NCBI RefSeq assembly: GCF_000718785.1
Contig: NZ_JOCA01000030.1
Coordinates: 124,001 to 188,000 of the forward strand
Reading direction: 5' to 3'
Source of the DNA: Streptomyces sp. NRRL WC-3626
GTDB taxonomy: Bacteria > Actinomycetota > Actinomycetes > Streptomycetales > Streptomycetaceae
DNA length: 64,000 nucleotides
Position 1 is the first letter of the stretch, and each line of letters begins with the position of its first letter. The notes beneath the pieces were generated by a model. The model worked only from the letters and a program-made list of their open reading frames with translations. It was not told the DNA's origin and searched no databases. Shown here piece by piece: positions 28,489 to 37,917 of the stretch. The position numbers and the translations under genes are program-made.

Positions 28489-29871
28489 ATGAACACCCCG
28501 CCCCACGACCTCGTCGGCATCGGCATCGGCCCCTTCAACCTCTCCCTCGCCGCGCTGGCCGATTCCCTCCCCGGACTGGACACCGCCTTCTACGACCAGA
28601 ACCCCCGCTTCACCTGGCACCCCGGCCTGCTCCTCGACGACGTCACCGTCCAGGTCCCCTTCCTCGCCGACCTCGTCACCCTCGCCGACCCCACCAGCCC
28701 CTGGACCTTCCTCAACCACCTCAGAGCCCGCGAGCGCCTCTACCCCTTCTACTTCGCCGAGCGGTTCCACATCCGCCGCACCGAGTACGACGCCTACTGC
28801 CGCTGGGTCGCCGACCGCCTCCCCGCCCTGCACTTCGGCCACCGCGTCGACACCGTCCGCTGGGACCCCGAACACGCGCTGTTCCAGGTGGACTTCACCC
28901 GGCCGGGCCCGGAAGGGCGGACCCGCCGGGTGCACGCCCGGCACCTCGTCCTCGGCGTCGGCACCGAACCCTGGGTGCCCGAGCCCCTGCGGCCCCTCAC
29001 CGACACCCCCGGCGCCCCCGTGATCCACGCCGACGACTACCTCACCCACCGCGACAGGCTGCTCGCCGCAGGCCACATCACCGTCGTCGGCACCGGACAG
29101 TCGGGTGCCGAGGTCTTCCTCGACCTGCTCCGCCACCGCCCCACCGGCCGTGAACGGCTCCACTGGACCGGCCGCACCCGGGCGTTCGCCCCCATGGAGT
29201 ACTCCCGGCTCGGCCTCGAACAGTTCACCCCCGACCACACCCGCTACTTCCACGCCCTGCCCGAGACCGTCCGCGACCGCCTCGTCCCCGCCCAGTGGCA
29301 GCTCCACAAGGCGATCGACGCCGGCACCATCGACGCCATCCACGACGAGCTCTACCGGCGCACCCTCCACGGCGACTGGCCCGACACCGTCCTCACCCCC
29401 GCCGTCCGGATCCGCGCCGCCGCCCGCCTCGGTCCCGACCGCGTCGAACTCCACCTCGAACACACCCAGCAGGGCACCCGCAGCCGCCTCACCACCGACG
29501 CCGTCGTCCTCGCCACCGGCCACCGCCCGCGCCCCCTGGACCACCTCCTGGCGCCCCTCGACCCCCATCTGCGCCGCGACCGCGCCGGCCGGCCGCGCGT
29601 CGACGCCCACTTCCGCCTTGACCTCGGCCCCGCCGTCACCGGCGGTGTCTACGTCCAGAACGCCGGACTCCACACCCACGGCGTCGGCACCCCCGACCTC
29701 GGACTCGCCGCCTGGCGCAGCGCCGCGATCCTCAACCACCTCACGGGCCGGCCGGTCTACCCGGAGCCCGCCCGCACCGCCTTCACCACCTTCGGACTGC
29801 CCCCGGACACACCACAGGTCCCGCCCGCCCGGCAAGCCGCACGGCTCACCCCACTGGCGGACGGGACCTGA
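28489..29871 (+). CDS. L-lysine N6- / L-ornithine N5-monooxygenase family protein
   Basis: 460 residues. This FAD- and NADPH-dependent family (IucD, SidA, PvdA, and DesB acting on cadaverine) hydroxylates a side-chain or diamine amine, usually for siderophores. Motifs: FAD site GIGIGPFNLSLA near residue 11, PFLADLVTLADP, NADPH site VVGTGQSGAEVFLDLL near 198, and the C-terminal VLATGHRPRP. ATG 28489 follows TCCGGAGG. No siderophore synthetase or transporter gene lies nearby, so its partner genes are elsewhere or it serves another hydroxamate. It ends 9 bases from the convergent 5'-nucleotidase gene. Confidence 0.9.
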   Translation: MNTPPHDLVGIGIGPFNLSLAALADSLPGLDTAFYDQNPRFTWHPGLLLDDVTVQVPFLADLVTLADPTSPWTFLNHLRARERLYPFYFAERFHIRRTEYDAYCRWVADRLPALHFGHRVDTVRWDPEHALFQVDFTRPGPEGRTRRVHARHLVLGVGTEPWVPEPLRPLTDTPGAPVIHADDYLTHRDRLLAAGHITVVGTGQSGAEVFLDLLRHRPTGRERLHWTGRTRAFAPMEYSRLGLEQFTPDHTRYFHALPETVRDRLVPAQWQLHKAIDAGTIDAIHDELYRRTLHGDWPDTVLTPAVRIRAAARLGPDRVELHLEHTQQGTRSRLTTDAVVLATGHRPRPLDHLLAPLDPHLRRDRAGRPRVDAHFRLDLGPAVTGGVYVQNAGLHTHGVGTPDLGLAAWRSAAILNHLTGRPVYPEPARTAFTTFGLPPDTPQVPPARQAARLTPLADGT

Positions 29872-29880
29872 GTCACCCGG

Positions 29881-31695
29881 TCAGAACACCGGCGTACCGT
29901 CCCGCGTCAGCCTCCAGTCCACCGACGCGAAGTCCACCGGATCCAGCACACCCCTGGCCGTCACCCACTCCGCGATCCGCGTCCGGATCTCCGTCGACTC
30001 CGACCACAGCTCCTTCGCCGACGCCACGTGCGGGAACGCGCCGCCGCCGTTCGCGCGGTAGTTGTTCACCGCGAACACGAACTCCTGGGCGTCGTCCAGA
30101 GGAGCGCCCCCGTACGTCACGTTCCTGATCCGCGACCCGGCCGGCTGCGCGATGTCGATGTCGTACCGCACCCCCGACACATAGTCGTAGTTGTAGTCCG
30201 GACGGCCGCCCGCGTTCGTCAGCTTCTCCACGTCCACCGCCGCACCGGCCGCGGTCCGTACGAAGTACTCCGCCGAGTACTCCAGGTACGCCCGCACCTG
30301 CGCGCCCGTCATCAGCTTCGCCACCAGCGTGTTGTCGTACACGTACAGGCCCGACAGGTCCCGGATCGTCACCTCGCCCGCCGGGATCTCGGACGTCCGC
30401 GAGAAGGGCGACGCCTGCGACAGCACCGGCAGCGACGCGTACTCCGTACCGGCGAGGGCCGCCTTGACGACGTCCTCCTGCACCTTGCCGATCAGATCGA
30501 TGATCGGGGCGTCCATGTAGCGGGCGTCCACCGTCGTCAGCGTCTCGGTCGCCGACCCGACCACCTGATTGACGTACGCCACCACCTGGGCGTGCTCGTC
30601 ACGCAGCAACCGGGTGATCCTCGGGTCGTCCTCCACCGACGCCGCGTCCCGGAGCGACGCCCTGACCGACTCCACCCGCCAGCGGCCGCGCTCGAAGGAC
30701 AGCTCGAAGTCGAACAGCGTCAGCCGCTCGGCGTAGCACAGCGGCTCCGACAGCACGACCTCCCGGCCCGTCTCCTCGTTGACGACCCGCAGCTCCGCGA
30801 TCTCCTGGTGCGCGTGCCCGACCAGGATCGCGTCGATCCCCGGCACCAGCCGCGCCACGTTCGCCGCCGCGTTCTCCACGTACGGCAGCTGGTCACCGTA
30901 CGACGACGTCCCCGACGAGCCCGAGTGCGCCGACACCACCACCACGTCGGCGCCCATCGACCGCAGCTTCGGCACCCACTTCGCCGCCTGCTCCTCAAGC
31001 CCCGGGAACGTCAGCTTCCCCTGCACATACGCCTTGTCCCAGATCGCGATCCCGGGGTTCGTCAGCCCCAGCACCGCCACCTTCACCGGCGGAGCGCCCT
31101 TCACCTGGAACGTCTTGACGAAGTACGGCGGGAAGGCCGGCTTCAGCGTCTTCGCGTCCAGCGCGTTCGCGCCCAGCAGGGGGAAGTCGCACTGCTCCTC
31201 GAACTTCCGCAGGGTCTCGATGCCGTAGTTGAACTCGTGGTTGCCGAGCGCCACCGCGTCGTACCCGATGGCGTTCATCGCCTGCGCCATCGGATGCACC
31301 GGACCGCCCTCGGCGGTGATCGGGTCCACCTTCGCGAAGTAGTACGTCAGCGGGGTGCCCTGGATGGTGTCGCCCGCGTCCAGCAGCAGCGTGTTGCGCC
31401 GGCCCTTCTCCGTACGGACCCGGTCCACCAGCGTCGACACCCGGGCCAGACCCTGCGCGTTGCCGGCCGCGTCCGTGTACTCGGCGTCCTTGAAGTAGTC
31501 CCAGTTGAAGACATGACCGTGCAGATCGGTCGTGCCCATCACGGTCAGCGCGTACCGCTTCACCGGCTTCCTCCCGTGACCCGCCCCGGCGTCCGCCGCC
31601 GCCTCGGCCGTGGGGGCCGCCACCGTGCCGGTCAGCGCCACCCCCGCCCCCGTCACGGCGGACCTCTTCAGAAACTTCCGGCGGTTCAACGGCAT
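29881..31695 (-). CDS. Tat-exported 5'-nucleotidase / bifunctional metallophosphatase
   Basis: 604 residues, UshA/CpdB-like. The N-terminus has a twin-arginine signal (NRRKFLKR, then a hydrophobic stretch to about residue 32), indicating folded export. The two-metal phosphoesterase domain has TTDLHGHV, LDAGDTIQGTP, GNHEFNYG, SAHSGSS and GHAHQE. The C-terminal 5'-nucleotidase domain ends with FAVNNYRANGGGAFPH, where substrate stacking residues sit in this family. It probably hydrolyses 2',3'-cyclic nucleotides or 5'-nucleotides outside the cell to recover phosphate and nucleosides. ATG 31695 follows GAGGAG. Confidence 0.93.
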   Translation of the reverse strand: MPLNRRKFLKRSAVTGAGVALTGTVAAPTAEAAADAGAGHGRKPVKRYALTVMGTTDLHGHVFNWDYFKDAEYTDAAGNAQGLARVSTLVDRVRTEKGRRNTLLLDAGDTIQGTPLTYYFAKVDPITAEGGPVHPMAQAMNAIGYDAVALGNHEFNYGIETLRKFEEQCDFPLLGANALDAKTLKPAFPPYFVKTFQVKGAPPVKVAVLGLTNPGIAIWDKAYVQGKLTFPGLEEQAAKWVPKLRSMGADVVVVSAHSGSSGTSSYGDQLPYVENAAANVARLVPGIDAILVGHAHQEIAELRVVNEETGREVVLSEPLCYAERLTLFDFELSFERGRWRVESVRASLRDAASVEDDPRITRLLRDEHAQVVAYVNQVVGSATETLTTVDARYMDAPIIDLIGKVQEDVVKAALAGTEYASLPVLSQASPFSRTSEIPAGEVTIRDLSGLYVYDNTLVAKLMTGAQVRAYLEYSAEYFVRTAAGAAVDVEKLTNAGGRPDYNYDYVSGVRYDIDIAQPAGSRIRNVTYGGAPLDDAQEFVFAVNNYRANGGGAFPHVASAKELWSESTEIRTRIAEWVTARGVLDPVDFASVDWRLTRDGTPVF

Positions 31696-31935
31696 GTCAG
31701 GACTCTCCTCGGACAACGACGAACAACGCGCGTAGATTCGCCCGACGATTCTGACCTGAACACGCCCACACGCAACAGCCCCCACAGGTTGCGATCCGGT
31801 GACCGGCAGTCACCGTGCGCCGCGCGCATGCTCATCGGAGCACCCCGGTGCACACTTCAACACTTGTCAACAACCCTTCATGCACTGGCCGTTGAGTCGT
31901 CACGCGCCACCAAGTCGCTACCGGCCGGTAAGCCC

Positions 31936-31941
31936 TAGGGT
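31936..31941 (+). promoter_or_regulatory. Leaderless -10 box for pyk
   Basis: TAGGGT ends 6 bases before the ATG at 31948. No ribosome binding site precedes the start. Confidence 0.55.
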
Positions 31942-31947
31942 CGAACC

Positions 31948-33390
31948 ATGCGCCGAGCGAAAATCGTCTGCACACTGGGCCCTGCCACCGACTCGTACGA
32001 CCAGATCAAAGCGCTGGTCGACGCCGGAATGGACGTGGCCCGCTTCAACCTCAGTCACGGCGAGCACGCCGAGCACGAGGAGCGCTACCGACGGGTGCGG
32101 AAGGCGGCCGACGAAACCGGCCGCAGCGTCGGCCTCCTCGCCGACCTTCAAGGCCCGAAAATCCGTCTCGGCCGCTTCACCGAAGGTCCCGTACTCCTTG
32201 AACGCGGCGACACCTTCACCATCACCGTCGAGGAGGGCGCCGAAGGCGACCGCACCCGCTGCGGCACCACGTACGCCGGCCTCGCCGCCGACGTCACCAC
32301 CGGTGAGCGCATCCTCGTCGACGACGGAAAGGTCACCCTCGAGGTCACCGCCGTCGACGGCCCCCACGTCCGCACCACCGTCGTCGAAGGCGGCATGGTC
32401 TCCGACCACAAGGGCCTCAACCTCCCCGGTGTCGCCGTCTCCGTCCCCGCCCTCTCCAAGAAGGACGAGGACGATCTGCGCTGGGCACTGCGCACCGGCT
32501 TCGACGTCATCGCCCTCTCCTTCGTCCGCAGCGGACGCGACATCAAGGACGTCCACCGCATCATGGACGAGGAGGGCCGCCGCCTCCCCGTCATCGCCAA
32601 GGTGGAGAAGCCCCAGGCCGTCGAGAACATCGACGACATCGTCGCCGCCTTCGACGGCATCATGGTCGCCCGCGGCGACCTCGGCGTCGAGATGCCCCTC
32701 GAACAGGTGCCCATCGTCCAGAAGCGCGCCGTCAAGCTCGCCAAGCGCAACGCCAAGCCGGTCATCGTCGCCACCCAGATGCTCGACTCGATGATCGACA
32801 ACGCCCGGCCCACCCGTGCGGAGGCCTCCGACGTCGCCAACGCCGTCATCGACGGCACCGACGCGGTCATGCTCTCCGGTGAGACCAGCGTCGGCAAACA
32901 CGCCGTCGAGACGGTCCGCACCATGGCCCGCATCGTGGAGGCCGCCGAGGAGGACATCCTCGCCAAGGGCCTGCCGCCGCTCACCGAACGCAACAAGCCC
33001 CGCACCCAGGGCGGCGCGGTCGCCCGCGCGGCGGCCGAGATGGGCGACTTCCTCGGTGCCCGCTTCCTGGTCGCCTTCACCCAGTCCGGCGACACCGCCC
33101 GCCGTCTCTCCCGCTATCGCAGCCCCATCCCGCTGCTCGCCTTCACCCCGGACCCGGCCACCCGCTCCCAGCTCAGTCTCACCTGGGGCGTGGAGACCTT
33201 CCTCGGTCCCCATGTCGACTCGACGGACGCGATGGTCGAGCAGGTGGACGACCTGCTCCTGAAGTACGCCCGCTGCGAGAAGGGCGACACGGTCGTCATC
33301 ACGGCCGGCTCCCCACCCGGGGTCTCCGGCTCCACGAACCTGGTCCGGGTCCACCACATCGGCGAGGACGACAGCCCCGGGCAGCCCTGA
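31948..33390 (+). CDS. pyk: Pyruvate kinase
   Basis: 480 residues. It transfers phosphate from phosphoenolpyruvate to ADP at the end of glycolysis. The N-terminus MRRAKIVCTLGPAT is typical, substrate-binding ARFNLSHG is near residue 32, the signature IAKVEKPQAVEN with catalytic Lys near 213, the Mg2+ ligands in MVARGDLGVE near 237, and ATQMLDSMI near 270. The C-terminal domain has AFTQSGDTARRLSRYR. Streptomyces carry two pyk genes; which one this is cannot be told here. It is followed by a 13-bp hairpin. Confidence 0.97.
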   Translation: MRRAKIVCTLGPATDSYDQIKALVDAGMDVARFNLSHGEHAEHEERYRRVRKAADETGRSVGLLADLQGPKIRLGRFTEGPVLLERGDTFTITVEEGAEGDRTRCGTTYAGLAADVTTGERILVDDGKVTLEVTAVDGPHVRTTVVEGGMVSDHKGLNLPGVAVSVPALSKKDEDDLRWALRTGFDVIALSFVRSGRDIKDVHRIMDEEGRRLPVIAKVEKPQAVENIDDIVAAFDGIMVARGDLGVEMPLEQVPIVQKRAVKLAKRNAKPVIVATQMLDSMIDNARPTRAEASDVANAVIDGTDAVMLSGETSVGKHAVETVRTMARIVEAAEEDILAKGLPPLTERNKPRTQGGAVARAAAEMGDFLGARFLVAFTQSGDTARRLSRYRSPIPLLAFTPDPATRSQLSLTWGVETFLGPHVDSTDAMVEQVDDLLLKYARCEKGDTVVITAGSPPGVSGSTNLVRVHHIGEDDSPGQP

Positions 33391-33421
33391 CGGACAGTGC
33401 GCGCACGACGCGCGGAAAAAA

Positions 33422-33452
33422 GCGGATGTTCACCGAAAAGGTGAACATCCGC
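33422..33452. terminator. Terminator between pyk and the tRNA gene
   Basis: GCGGATGTTCACC (33422-33434) and GGTGAACATCCGC (33440-33452) form a perfect 13-bp stem with a GAAAA loop. An A run precedes it on the plus strand, which would be a T run after the hairpin for the minus-strand tRNA transcript. It can serve both convergent units. Confidence 0.88.
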
Positions 33453-33485
33453 CCGCAAATCGTGACCTTGGATATGAAGGAAAAG

Positions 33486-33558
33486 TACCCCGGGTCGGAT
33501 TCGAACCGACGCTGGATGGTGTTTGAGACCATTGCCTCTACCGCTGGGCTACCGGGGC
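33486..33558 (-). tRNA. tRNA with anticodon CAA (leucine by anticodon), class I shape
   Basis: A 73-base cloverleaf on the minus strand. Acceptor GCCCCGG pairs with CCGGGGT (one G-T end pair) and the discriminator is A. The D arm has a 3-bp GCC/GGC stem and a loop with GG. The anticodon stem ATGGT/ACCAT is perfect and the loop CTCAAAC gives anticodon CAA. The variable region is only five bases (CCAGC), and the T arm GTCGG-TTCGAAT-CCGAC is perfect. CCA is not encoded. Bacterial leucine tRNAs normally have a long variable arm (class II), so the amino acid identity is less certain than the anticodon suggests. Confidence 0.85.
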
Positions 33559-33663
33559 GCCCTGCAAAACGAAGGTAGACGGTCACCCGCCGTGCCCCCA
33601 CCTTACCGTAGCTGGGTACGCTCTTGTCAGCAGTACCGGTCTGCCCCGCATCAAGGAGCCCAC

Positions 33664-34320
33664 GTGAGCGCCCCCGAGCCGCCCCAGCCAGTAGACGTGC
33701 CCGATGACGACAAGTCGCACGTGCCTCCGATGACGACCCGTGTCGTGATCGCCGAGGACGAGGCGCTGATCCGGCTCGATCTCAAAGAGATGCTGGAGGA
33801 GGAGGGGTACTCCGTCGTCGGTGAGGCCGGTGACGGGGAGCAGGCGGTGGAGCTGGCGCGTGAGCACCGGCCGGATCTGGTCATCCTCGATGTGAAGATG
33901 CCGAAGCTGGACGGTATCTCCGCGGCGGAGAAGATCGCGGAGGAGAGCATCGCACCCGTGCTGATGCTGACGGCGTTCTCGCAGCGGGATCTGGTGGAGC
34001 GGGCGCGGGACGCCGGCGCGATGGCGTATCTGGTGAAGCCGTTCAGCAAGAGCGACGTGGTGCCGGCCATCGAGATGGCGGTGTCGCGGTTCACCGAGCT
34101 GAAGGAACTGGAGCGCGAGGTCGCGGATCTGAGCCTGCGGCTGGAGACGCGCAAGCTGGTGGACCGGGCGAAGTCGGTGCTGCAGACGCAGTACGGGCTG
34201 TCGGAGCCGGCGGCGTTCCGGTGGATCCAGAAGACGTCGATGGACCGGCGCATGTCGATGCAGCAGGTGGCGCAGGCGGTCATCGACGACGCGGAGGAGA
34301 AGAAGGCGTCGAAGGGCTGA
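33664..34320 (+). CDS. Response regulator with ANTAR RNA-binding domain
   Basis: 218 residues, similar in design to PdtaR of mycobacteria. After a 22-residue polar N-terminus comes a receiver domain: IAEDEALIR, phospho-acceptor Asp in LVILDVKMPKLDG, Thr in LMLTAFSQ and Lys in YLVKPFSK, all intact. A coiled linker (LKELEREVADLSLRLETRKLV) leads to an ANTAR domain (DRAKSVLQTQYGLSEPAAFRWIQK, then DRRMSMQQVAQAVI) that binds paired stem-loops in mRNA to prevent termination. GTG 33664 follows AAGGAG; ATG 33730 is an alternative. No kinase gene is adjacent. Confidence 0.95.
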   Translation: MSAPEPPQPVDVPDDDKSHVPPMTTRVVIAEDEALIRLDLKEMLEEEGYSVVGEAGDGEQAVELAREHRPDLVILDVKMPKLDGISAAEKIAEESIAPVLMLTAFSQRDLVERARDAGAMAYLVKPFSKSDVVPAIEMAVSRFTELKELEREVADLSLRLETRKLVDRAKSVLQTQYGLSEPAAFRWIQKTSMDRRMSMQQVAQAVIDDAEEKKASKG

Positions 34321-34329
34321 GAGCCCGCG

Positions 34330-34385
34330 GTACGGCACGAGGCCCGCACCCCCGCTCGGCAGGGGGCGCGGGCCTCGTGCCGTAC
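34330..34385. terminator. Bidirectional terminator
   Basis: GTACGGCACGAGGCCCGC (34330-34347) and GCGGGCCTCGTGCCGTAC (34368-34385) form a perfect 18-bp stem, extended by a CCCCC/GGGGG pairing across a mismatch. It separates the ANTAR regulator gene and the convergent liv operon. Confidence 0.9.
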
Positions 34386-34388
34386 GGC

Positions 34389-35101
34389 TCAGTCCTCGCC
34401 GAGGTAGGCCTTGCGCACGGACTCGTCGTGGAGCAGGTCCCGTCCGGTGCCGGAGAGGACGATGTTGCCGGTTTCCATGACGTGACCGTGGTCGGCCAGG
34501 GAGAGGGCGGCCTGGGCGTTCTGCTCGACGAGCAGGATGGTGGTGCCCTGGGACTTCAGCTCGGTGATGGTCGCCATGATCTTCTGCATCATGATCGGCG
34601 AGAGGCCCATGGAGGGTTCGTCGAGCATGAGGAGCTGCGGCTGGGACATCAGCGCCCTGCCCATGGCGAGCATCTGCTGCTCTCCGCCGGAGAGGGTTCC
34701 GGCGGCCTGCTTGCGGCGTTCCCCGAGGATGGGGAAGAGGTCGTAGGCGCGCTGGATGTCCTTCTCGATGCCCGCCTTGTCGCTGCGGAGGAAGGCGCCG
34801 AGGCGGAGGTTGTCCTCGATCGTCATGCGGGGGAAGATGTGCCGCCCCTCGGGGGAGTGGGCGAGCCCGAGGGAGACGATCTTGTGGGCGGGGATCTTCT
34901 TGAGCGACTTGCCGTTGAACTTGATCTGGCCGCCGACGGGCTTGAGGAGCCCGGAGAGCGTGCGCAGGGTGGTGGTCTTGCCGGCGCCGTTGGTGCCGAT
35001 CAGGGTGACGACCTCGCCGGCCCCGACGCTGAAGGAGATGCCCTTGACGGCCTGGATCTTGCCGTAGGCGACTTTGAGGTCCTCGACTTCGAGGAGTGCG
35101 G

Positions 35102-35105
<4 letters not shown>
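34389..35105 (-). CDS. livF: Branched-chain amino acid ABC transporter ATPase LivF
   Basis: 238 residues, one of two ATPases of the HAAT-type importer. Walker A GTNGAGKTT near residue 38, signature LSGGEQQMLAMGRAL near 138, Walker B LLMLDEPSMGLSP near 158, and the H-loop replaced by the LivF-typical LLVEQNAQAAL. It overlaps the upstream livG gene by four bases (ATGA). It is the last gene of the liv operon and is followed by a strong terminator. Confidence 0.96.
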
Positions 35106-36076
<971 letters not shown>

Positions 36077-36081
36077 GGTGG

Positions 36082-37917
36082 TCAGGCCCCTGTCTTGCTC
36101 AGGACTGTGGGCGCTTCGGCCTCTTCGTGGAACTCCAGTTGGCGGCGCCGGTTGGGGATGAGGCCCTCGGGCCGGAAGCGCATCAGCAGGACGAGTGCGA
36201 GTCCGAAGGCGAGGAGCTGGAAGTCGCCGAGGAACTGGAGCTTGTTGGGGATCAGGAAGAGCAGCGCGGCCCCGATGAGGGGTCCGGCGATGGTGCCCAT
36301 GCCGCCGAGGACGACCGCGGCGAGCAGGAAGGCGGAGTTGGGCGGGGTGGTGCCGGCGAACAGGTACTGCTCGGGCGTCACGGTGTAGGTGACGTGTGCC
36401 TGCACGGTTCCGGCGAGGCCGGCGAGGGTGGCGCCGACGGCGAAGGCGATGAGCTTGACCCGGAAGCCGTGGATGCCCATGGCCTCGGCCGCCGTCTCGT
36501 CCTCGCGGATGGCGACCCAGGCCCGGCCGATGCGGGAGTCGCCGCTGCGCCGGAAGACGAGGACGACGACCGCCGTGATGAGCAGCATCAGGAAGAAGTA
36601 GTTGGCGAACCGGCCGATGGTGAAGCCGGCGATGTCGTGCTGGACCCCGAGGTCGAAGCCGAGGATGTTCAGGTCCGGGATCGAGGCGATGCCGTTGGAG
36701 CCGTTGGTGAGGTCGGGTCCTGAGGTGCCGTCGGTGTTGTTGGCGGCGATACGGAAGATCTCACCGAAGCCGAGGGTGACGATGGCGAGGTAGTCGCCGC
36801 GCAGCCGCAGGGTCGGGGCGCCGATGAGGACACCGAAGACGAGGGAGGCGACGGCTCCGACGATGACGGCGGCCCAGAAGGGGAAGTGGACGCCGAAGGG
36901 CGAGCTCGGGGAGCCGGAGACGAGCGCGGCGGCGTAGGCGCCGACGCCGAGGAAGGCGACGTAGCCGAGGTCGAGCAGACCGGCGAGGCCGACGACGATG
37001 TTCAGACCCAGGGCGACCGTGGCGAAGATGAGGATGTAGACGCCGAGGGTGGCGTACTGGTCGTCGGTCTGGGTGAAGGGGAAGCAGGCCGCCGCGATGA
37101 AGGCGCCGCAGACGGTGATGTTGGTGTGCCGCGCGGTGATCTGGGACGCGTGGGCGACCAGTCCGGCGCGGTTGAGCGCGGCGAACGCGAAGCCGGCGGT
37201 GATGAGGAAACCGATGAAGAGTTCGTCGTACTCGGTGCCGATGCCGTAGGTGAAGACGACGAGGGCGAGTGCCAGGACGGCGACGATGATCAGGATCTCG
37301 GCGTACGACGGCAGGGCGCGCACCGGGCGCGGGCTGCCGGAGGCGAACGCGGCCCGGACGATGGCCCAGCGGTGGCCGGCCTGGTGCCTGAAGAGCTCCC
37401 AGCCGGTGTCGTCGGGGTCGATCGGGTCGGGTTCGGGCCGCTCGAAGGGGAGGGCGAGGGCGCCGAGGAGGGCGATCAGGGTGGCCGCGGCGACGACGTA
37501 GCCGCCGGGCTCCAGGTTGACGAGGCCGCCGAGCTTGAAGCTGATCGCGAGGACCGTGTACCAGGCGGTGACGAAGGTGCCGAGGACGGCGTACTTGAGG
37601 GCCGCGTCGGCGCCGGCGGGGGTGAGCCAGCCGAGTCCCTTGACGCCGTAGGAGGCGAGGGCGAACAGGGTGGCGAGGGCGCCGCCGACGAGGACGAGGA
37701 CCTGGAGTCCGCCGGGGTAGCCGTAGAAGGTGAGGTCGCCGGGGAATTCGTCGGTCCAGGTCCAGGCGAGGAACGTGGAGACGACGGCGAGGGCGCTGCC
37801 GCCGGTGGCGAGGGCCCTGCCGATGTGCGGGGGTATGCCGATGAGGCCGGTGGAGGCGTTCTCGGTGGGGGCGGCCGCGGGGGTCGCGGCGGTGGTCTGT
37901 GTGGTCATCGGTGTCAC
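36082..37917 (-). CDS. livM: Branched-chain amino acid ABC transporter permease LivM, long form
   Basis: 611 residues, nearly twice the usual length. The C-terminal 330 residues (from about NIVVGLAGLLDLGYVAFLGVGAYAAAL) are the canonical LivM permease with many transmembrane helices and the EAA-like loop in RAWVAIREDETAAEAMGI. The N-terminal 270 residues add about seven hydrophobic segments of unknown role, a form common in actinobacteria. GTG 37917 overlaps the livH stop (GTGA); ATG 37908 is also possible. It forms the channel with LivH. Confidence 0.93.
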   Translation of the reverse strand: MTPMTTQTTAATPAAAPTENASTGLIGIPPHIGRALATGGSALAVVSTFLAWTWTDEFPGDLTFYGYPGGLQVLVLVGGALATLFALASYGVKGLGWLTPAGADAALKYAVLGTFVTAWYTVLAISFKLGGLVNLEPGGYVVAAATLIALLGALALPFERPEPDPIDPDDTGWELFRHQAGHRWAIVRAAFASGSPRPVRALPSYAEILIIVAVLALALVVFTYGIGTEYDELFIGFLITAGFAFAALNRAGLVAHASQITARHTNITVCGAFIAAACFPFTQTDDQYATLGVYILIFATVALGLNIVVGLAGLLDLGYVAFLGVGAYAAALVSGSPSSPFGVHFPFWAAVIVGAVASLVFGVLIGAPTLRLRGDYLAIVTLGFGEIFRIAANNTDGTSGPDLTNGSNGIASIPDLNILGFDLGVQHDIAGFTIGRFANYFFLMLLITAVVVLVFRRSGDSRIGRAWVAIREDETAAEAMGIHGFRVKLIAFAVGATLAGLAGTVQAHVTYTVTPEQYLFAGTTPPNSAFLLAAVVLGGMGTIAGPLIGAALLFLIPNKLQFLGDFQLLAFGLALVLLMRFRPEGLIPNRRRQLEFHEEAEAPTVLSKTGA

